Positions 21,110-25,098 of a DNA stretch of 25,098 nt are shown here, piece by piece. The notes beneath the pieces were generated by a model. It was not told the origin of the DNA. It made no database searches and saw only the letters and a list, made by a program, of their open reading frames with translations. Position 1 is the stretch's first letter, and each line of letters starts with the position of its first letter. The position numbers and the translations under genes were made by a program. Source of the DNA: JAPUDQ01 sp049289035 (GTDB lineage: Bacteria > Patescibacteriota > Saccharimonadia > Saccharimonadales > Saccharimonadaceae); contig JBAQIV010000025.1 in the NCBI GenBank assembly GCA_049289035.1, forward strand, positions 1-25,098, read 5' to 3'.

Positions 21110-21205
21110 ATCTCCCCCCTGAAAAACCGCTGGCAGGCGCTGCGCGCCGCCAGGCAAAGGGCCGCCCGAAAGGGCGACCGAATTGCAAAAAGTTCCGTTT
21201 TGGTG
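21110..21205 (-). repeat. Inverted repeat 1, right arm (96 bp)
   Basis: An exact reverse complement of 19314-19409. The two arms enclose a 1.7-kb segment carrying the recombinase body, promoter and leader. The shared TGGTG at 21201-21205 mirrors the tRNA-Glu CACCA. Confidence 0.97.
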
Positions 21206-21325
21206 CGATTTTACGCTGAAGTCCGAACCGATTTCGGAGGCAAGCACTAACTCTGAGTCGCGCCGCCTGTCCAGCGGAGCTGGACGCGCCCCACCAGCCG
21301 CCCCCTTTGCCTTTTTCTGAGATTT
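21206..21325. other. Non-coding hairpin-rich spacer between the two inverted-repeat systems
   Basis: Contains TCCGAA-CCGAT-TTCGGA and GTCCAGC-GGA-GCTGGAC (a perfect 7-bp stem). A CCACCAGCC segment pairs with GGCTGGTGG at about 21362-21373 inside the next repeat arm. In the frame leading out of arm 1 it encodes 14 residues (RFYAEVRTDFGGKH) and a stop, a possible alternative recombinase tail. No gene is otherwise seen. Confidence 0.5.
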
Positions 21326-21420
21326 CCCCCCGCCGAATTTCTTTTTTAGCTGAAAAGGGGTTGGCTGGTGGGTGCGCACGCTGCAATCAGTGGGAGTAAG
21401 TAGTTTTTAGGGTTGGGAGG
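21326..21420 (+). repeat. Inverted repeat 2, left arm (at least 95 bp)
   Basis: An exact reverse complement of 25004-25098, still matching at the last base of the window. It begins 3 bp past the CYTH gene stop. Confidence 0.95.
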
Positions 21421-21422
21421 TT

Positions 21423-21968
21423 TTACGACTCATTAAAACCAGTGACGTTCACCGGTTCGTAGCCATATTTATCACGTAATATGGCGAATAGCTCCTCATG
21501 CTTCAGACCCGAAAGAATACCACCAGCAATTGCATCTTCCAGCGTGACGTCAGCCGAACAGAAGCTAGGCTGACCAAATTTTTCTTGGTCGTCTGTATTC
21601 GCAAACTCAAAGTCCACTAGTACAAGACCAGCGTGCTCCCCGCCGAATACGTCCAGCTCACCTTCAAAGCCCTCGTACGTCAATGGCACACGCAATTTTT
21701 CAATCCTACGCATAGAAGCACCCAAGAGCGTATCAAATTCTTCTTTTGTCAGCCCAATAGTTTCTTCAAGCTGCTGAGATGGATCATTATCAACGGGTGT
21801 TTTTTTGGTGATCTCATATGTATTGCCCTTTTGACGCAGGCGCAACTTTGGATGGTCTGACACTTCTGGTATATACGCATCAATCATACGCGTTGGCTCA
21901 CCGGATATATACTGTGTAGGTATCTCTGGGCACAAATACGTTTTTTCAAACTCCATAGAACTAGCCAT
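21423..21968 (-). CDS. CYTH-domain protein (triphosphate tunnel enzyme family, 181 aa)
   Basis: It shows the CYTH pattern of acidic and basic strands lining a tunnel that binds triphosphates with a divalent metal: FEKTYL near the start (compare ExExK), KLRLRQKGNTYEITKK, a later basic MRRIEKLRVPL, GELDVFGGEHAGLVLVDFEF with its acidic residues, and a helical C-terminus. Known members are adenylate cyclases, thiamine triphosphatases and inorganic triphosphatases; which applies cannot be told here. ExExK is degenerate (E-F-E-K). AAAGGAG lies upstream and TATAAT at 22017-22012. Divergent from the three-gene cargo operon and enclosed with it by inverted repeat 2, suggesting a shared task with the kinase. 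Confidence 0.75.
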   Translation of the reverse strand: MASSMEFEKTYLCPEIPTQYISGEPTRMIDAYIPEVSDHPKLRLRQKGNTYEITKKTPVDNDPSQQLEETIGLTKEEFDTLLGASMRRIEKLRVPLTYEGFEGELDVFGGEHAGLVLVDFEFANTDDQEKFGQPSFCSADVTLEDAIAGGILSGLKHEELFAILRDKYGYEPVNVTGFNES

Positions 21969-22057
21969 GATTATAAAAAATCTCCTTTGTCATATTACTT
22001 CTTTCATGCAAATTATACTCTATATTGTATCATATTTATTCATATAGTGAAATGAGG

Positions 22058-22063
22058 TATAGT
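22058..22063 (+). promoter_or_regulatory. -10 box of the cargo operon
   Basis: TATAGT with 6 nt before the ATG at 22070, consistent with a leaderless or near-leaderless transcript. A GAGG overlaps it but is too far for certainty. Confidence 0.4.
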
Positions 22064-22069
22064 GAATCC

Positions 22070-23146
22070 ATGAAGAATCTTAAAGTTATTGTGGTTGGCA
22101 TTGGCAAGCAAGCCTCGGAAGATCATATCCCTGCGTTACTGGCGTCTGCTAGCTATGAGATAGTAGGCCTCGTCGAAAAAGATATCAACAAACATCACGA
22201 GATAAAGAAACGCTACGGCGTTGCTGTGCATGCATCAATCGAGGAAGCTATCTCAACAGATACACCCGACATTGCCGTCCTGACTCTGCCGCACAGCGAA
22301 TACCGACATGCGATAGAGCTACTCGCCGCAAAAGGCGTTCACATAATCAAAGAAAAGCCTTTTGCTGTTAGCCTCGACGAGGCAGTCCTATATCAGCGCT
22401 TGATGGAGAAATATGGCATTAGTATTCATGTCACATTGCAACGACGTTTCAATCCAATCTTTGCCAGTGCGCCTCAACTCATACGTTCAATTGGTAAAGT
22501 TTTTGCGATTGAGGGTAAATACACGTTCAACATCGGTCACTTAGATGAAGGATGGCGCGCAAGCTCTCATCAATCAGGTGGTGGTGCGCTCATCGATATG
22601 GGATATCACATCGTGGATCTATTAGTCTGGTATTTCGATTTGCCGAGCTATATCACAGCATCGACCACTGACGGCAATCGAGAGGGTCAAAAATATGATG
22701 TCGAAGACACTGTGTATCTTAATTTCCGATACGGAGAAGACGATGGAAATTCAATATTAGGTAATGTCATAGTAAGCCGGGTATTTCCCGAGAAGCAAGA
22801 GTATTTGCATATGTATGGCACGCGAGGTAGTGTGCGCGTAGAACGCGGACGAGTTGAGCGTTTTGACGTTAACGGCGAACCAGTCGAGTCGCTTGTACGA
22901 GATGGGCAGTGGCCATCTGCGCTCGTCGAGCAGTACGAAGTCTTTGCGCACGATATTGCCCATGACAAGGACAGTCGTGCAAATAGCAGGGTGGTGACGC
23001 TACATGATCACCTAAAGCACATGGCAATCGTAGAAGCCAGTTATCAATCGGCAAAAAGCAAATCAACTACCAACGTGCAAAGCATCTACAATGAACTGGT
23101 ACGACAACTACAGGAAAGGAGTGAGCAGTATGAATTTAGCAATTAA
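22070..23146 (+). CDS. Gfo/Idh/MocA family oxidoreductase (358 aa)
   Basis: An NAD(P)-dependent sugar or cyclitol dehydrogenase. The Rossmann N-terminus is VIVVGIGKQASEDHIPAL; the family EKPFA motif (IIKEKPFAVSLDEA) supplies the catalytic-region lysine. The C-terminal beta-sheet domain includes GGGALIDMGYHIVDLLVWYF with a conserved Asp/His arrangement. Family members oxidise or reduce sugar nucleotides, inositols and amino-sugar precursors; the substrate is unknown. I start at 22070, where the Rossmann strand begins. The 3' end overlaps the aminotransferase start by 17 bp, so the two are coupled: ketone formation followed by transamination is a standard pairing. Confidence 0.88.
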   Translation: MKNLKVIVVGIGKQASEDHIPALLASASYEIVGLVEKDINKHHEIKKRYGVAVHASIEEAISTDTPDIAVLTLPHSEYRHAIELLAAKGVHIIKEKPFAVSLDEAVLYQRLMEKYGISIHVTLQRRFNPIFASAPQLIRSIGKVFAIEGKYTFNIGHLDEGWRASSHQSGGGALIDMGYHIVDLLVWYFDLPSYITASTTDGNREGQKYDVEDTVYLNFRYGEDDGNSILGNVIVSRVFPEKQEYLHMYGTRGSVRVERGRVERFDVNGEPVESLVRDGQWPSALVEQYEVFAHDIAHDKDSRANSRVVTLHDHLKHMAIVEASYQSAKSKSTTNVQSIYNELVRQLQERSEQYEFSN

Positions 23147-24362
23147 TGGAGGTGCTCCCGTGTCTGCTACACCCCTACGCTTTGGTTGGCCGATTATTAA
23201 CGAGTCTGTTGAGCAAGCAATTATCACGCAACTCCACGAGAGTATATCGATTTATGATGACTCGGGCATTTTTCAAGAATTTGAGACTGAATTTGCCGCA
23301 TATCATCACATGCCATATGCGCTGCTTGTCAACTCTGGAACATCGGGCCTGCAAAGTGCGTACTATAGCATGATGCTGCAGCCAGGGGACGAAGTAATAT
23401 GTCCGGTATACACATTTCATGCCACAGTCAGTCCGATGATGCATTTTGGTCTTGTGCCTACCATGGTTGATTGCGACATGTATGGACAAATCGACCCCGC
23501 CCTCATCGAAAAAGCCATCACCGATAAAACCAAGGCGGTGATTGTCACGCACATGTGGGGGTACGCCGTTGATATCGAGAAAGTTCGTGAAATTTGTAAC
23601 AGACATGGCCTGCTGCTTATTGAAGATTGTTCTCATGCGCATGGCGCAACAGTTGACGGGCGACCTCTTGGCTCGTTTGGCGATATTTCTGTCTGGAGCT
23701 TGCAGGGCCAGAAAATCATCACTGGCGGCGAAGGTGGTATGATGCTATTTAAAAACAAGCAGCACTTCGAACGTGCTGTGCTGTACGGACACTACAATAA
23801 GCGCTGCAAACAGCAAGTTGAAGATGATTCGTTGAAAGCGTATGCGCTGACAGGTGCTGGCCTAAAGCTGCGAGCAAGTACATTAAATGTTGCAATGGCG
23901 CGGCATTATTTTAATCAGTTAAGTACAATCAATACCGAAAAATCTCAAAATGCGGAGTGTTTTAGTCGTGGCATTCAATTGATTGACGGCATTCAAGTCC
24001 TTGAGTCACGACCTAGTTCAACTAATAGCTGGTACGCACAAAATATTATGTATGATGAAGCAATTGTTGGTGTGCCTCGTGAACGCTTCGCCGCCGCGCT
24101 CCATGCTGAGGGTCTTGTGGAAGCCGATATTCCTGGCTCAACTGGACCAATTCACCGCGAGCCTTTGTTCAATGAGCCGCACGTTGTTTTCCCATACTTA
24201 TATAAATCGTCACTTCACAACAAGGATCGTACATTTGAACGTGCGGAATCTTTTTATAGTCGGATCATCAAACTACCCGTCTGGACAGCGACTGACAATG
24301 CCACTGATCGATATATAGAGGGATTCAACAAGGTTATCGCCAATATTCATGAGTTACAATAA
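23130..24362 (+). CDS. DegT/DnrJ/EryC1 (AHBA synthase-like) PLP aminotransferase (410 aa)
   Basis: The PLP lysine is K195 in SLQGQKIITGGEGG (compare S-x-x-x-x-K-x-L-x-x-G-E-G-G). The cofactor-ring Asp is D166 in LLIEDCSHAHGA, and the phosphate-binding start is NSGTSGLQSA (68-77). The N-terminus LAINGGAPV resembles AHBA synthases and scyllo-inosose aminotransferases. It would transfer an amino group (usually from Glu or Gln) onto a keto sugar or keto cyclitol, presumably made by the preceding dehydrogenase. AAAGGAG lies about 9 nt before this ATG; the longer frame overlaps the upstream gene further. It overlaps the next gene by 14 bp. Confidence 0.9.
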   Translation: MNLAINGGAPVSATPLRFGWPIINESVEQAIITQLHESISIYDDSGIFQEFETEFAAYHHMPYALLVNSGTSGLQSAYYSMMLQPGDEVICPVYTFHATVSPMMHFGLVPTMVDCDMYGQIDPALIEKAITDKTKAVIVTHMWGYAVDIEKVREICNRHGLLLIEDCSHAHGATVDGRPLGSFGDISVWSLQGQKIITGGEGGMMLFKNKQHFERAVLYGHYNKRCKQQVEDDSLKAYALTGAGLKLRASTLNVAMARHYFNQLSTINTEKSQNAECFSRGIQLIDGIQVLESRPSSTNSWYAQNIMYDEAIVGVPRERFAAALHAEGLVEADIPGSTGPIHREPLFNEPHVVFPYLYKSSLHNKDRTFERAESFYSRIIKLPVWTATDNATDRYIEGFNKVIANIHELQ

Positions 24363-25017
24363 AGAGGGTTTACTACTATCATTTGAAGGCCAGGACGGAT
24401 CCGGTAAATCAACCTTACTTGAGCTGGTGGGTGCCACACTACAAGAGAATGGGCACAAGGTGGAGATTGTGCCTGAGTTTTCAGAGCGAGTAATCGGCTC
24501 CTACCTTGTCAATCAACTCACTGAGAACAAGTTCTTGCGTATGAATCGTGATGGCGCGAGTGCCTTGACAGAGACATTGTATATCGTTGCTGACCTTTAC
24601 TCGCAAGATGAGTTTGATATCAAGCCAGCGCTTGCTCAAGGAAAAATCGTCTTAAAGGAGAGGCACCTTGATTCGATATTCGCCTGCCAAATTCCAAAAA
24701 TACTTGCAGACTATCCTGATAGAAGAGAGGGTGAACTAACAGGGTGGCTTGACAGTCTTTGTAGTAGTCTAAAAGAGCCTGACTTGACAGTATTTCTTGA
24801 TGTTCCCGAAATTGAGTTACGCAATCGAATAGTCGGTAGAGGTGAAGCTATCAGCGAGAGCGATATCACCGTATTCAAGTCAAGACAGGCTATATATGAC
24901 CGAATTGCAACCACTGGACTCAAGCGATGGATGAGAACGGATAATCAGCATAGCCCCGACCGAACAGCAGAAGTCATTATTAGAAAAGTAGAAGAAATCC
25001 TTTCCTCCCAACCCTAA
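24349..25017 (+). CDS. Thymidylate-kinase-like P-loop kinase (222 aa)
   Basis: The Walker A is FEGQDGSGKSTLL (about 12-24), as in dTMP kinase (FEGxDGxGKxT). ERHLDSIFA (about 104-112) takes the place of the family DR(Y/F/W)xxSxxAYQ motif. TVFLDVPEIELRNRIVGRGE matches the strand and LID start of the family (FLDVxPExxxxR). The altered motif suggests a substrate other than plain dTMP. The last residues and stop lie inside inverted repeat 2. It is co-transcribed with the oxidoreductase and aminotransferase, so it may phosphorylate their product or a linked nucleotide (inference). A genuine tmk moonlighting in the island is less likely. Confidence 0.8.
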   Translation: MSYNKEGLLLSFEGQDGSGKSTLLELVGATLQENGHKVEIVPEFSERVIGSYLVNQLTENKFLRMNRDGASALTETLYIVADLYSQDEFDIKPALAQGKIVLKERHLDSIFACQIPKILADYPDRREGELTGWLDSLCSSLKEPDLTVFLDVPEIELRNRIVGRGEAISESDITVFKSRQAIYDRIATTGLKRWMRTDNQHSPDRTAEVIIRKVEEILSSQP

Positions 25018-25098
25018 AAACTACTTACTCCCACTGATTGCAGCGTGCGCACCCACCAGCCAACCCCTTTTCAGCTAAAAAAGAAATTCGGCGGGGGG
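25004..25098 (-). repeat. Inverted repeat 2, right arm (truncated by window end)
   Basis: An exact reverse complement of 21326-21420. The match reaches the final base, so the true arm may be longer. The kinase stop codon lies within it. Confidence 0.95.

Larger units (their letters stand above)
19314..25098. mobile_element. Genomic island at the tRNA-Glu 3' end (right boundary outside the window)
   Basis: It begins at the tRNA-Glu 3' end and holds a large serine recombinase, two nested sets of perfect inverted repeats and a metabolic cargo. The order is: tRNA, arm 1, recombinase, arm 1 inverted, about 120 bp of hairpins, arm 2, cargo, arm 2 inverted (cut by the window end). No direct-repeat att site is visible inside the window, so the right end is unknown. 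Confidence 0.7.

Noticed and set aside
21063..21386. Overlapping minus-strand ORFs of about 100 aa with Arg/Gly/Ala-rich products
   Set aside because: They run through both inverted-repeat arms and hairpins, have low-complexity composition and no start signals; they are by-products of GC-rich structured DNA.
21326..21420. Integron attC site
   Set aside because: No integron integrase (tyrosine family) is present and the arms are long perfect repeats in inverted orientation, unlike short imperfect attC hairpins after each cassette.

Overview
The window looks like chromosome of a Candidatus Saccharibacteria (TM7)-type member of the Patescibacteria/CPR, about 50% GC overall. The grounds are a type IV prepilin-like gene, three secreted proteins ending in an (L/I)ANTG sorting motif plus membrane helix, several genes with a -10 box exactly 7 nt before the ATG (leaderless mRNAs), a compact gene layout and UGA used as an ordinary stop (for example at the end of folD). 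The phylum call is inference; no rRNA or ribosomal marker is present.

Layout. 1-340: tRNA-Lys(CTT) on the minus strand, preceded by a copy of its own first 26 nt joined to a structured non-coding segment. 348-2113 (minus): prepilin-like protein, coiled-coil secreted protein, FNR-type flavin reductase. 2145-7406: folD, a CheY-like response regulator, a PlsC acyltransferase, then an acyl-ACP-reductase-like oxidoreductase overlapping a membrane histidine kinase. 7471-16248 (minus): three large cell-surface proteins, interrupted at about 9960-11990 by a markedly GC-rich lipoprotein/membrane-protein pair that looks acquired, and at about 11990-12560 by a gene-free stretch full of hairpins. 16403-18094: a UmuD-like protein that has lost both catalytic residues, followed by umuC. 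18273-18940: a GC-rich two-gene operon with a textbook promoter and a terminator-like hairpin. 19049-19318: a second tRNA-5'-end/structured-RNA unit in front of tRNA-Glu(TTC). 19314-25098: a genomic island at the 3' end of tRNA-Glu.

The island is modular. A large serine recombinase is enclosed by perfect 96-bp inverted repeats; its reading frame runs through one arm and into the antisense strand of tRNA-Glu. A second perfect inverted repeat (at least 95 bp, cut by the window end) encloses a cargo of a CYTH-domain protein facing a three-gene overlapping operon (Gfo/Idh/MocA oxidoreductase, DegT/AHBA-type aminotransferase, thymidylate-kinase-like P-loop kinase).

The most unusual signals are: (1) two RNA-like elements, one before tRNA-Lys and one before tRNA-Glu, each made of a copy of that tRNA's 5' end (24 and 16 nt) fused to a shared block starting GTGAGAACTGCC and then similarly arranged hairpins, an arrangement resembling a 5'-guide RNA scaffold; (2) the inverted-repeat-bounded recombinase, whose inversion would swap its C-terminal tail; (3) a recombinase mRNA leader with two interleaved complementary pairs; (4) the nested inverted-repeat cargo. 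No IscB, TnpB, Cas or transposase gene is visible in the window.
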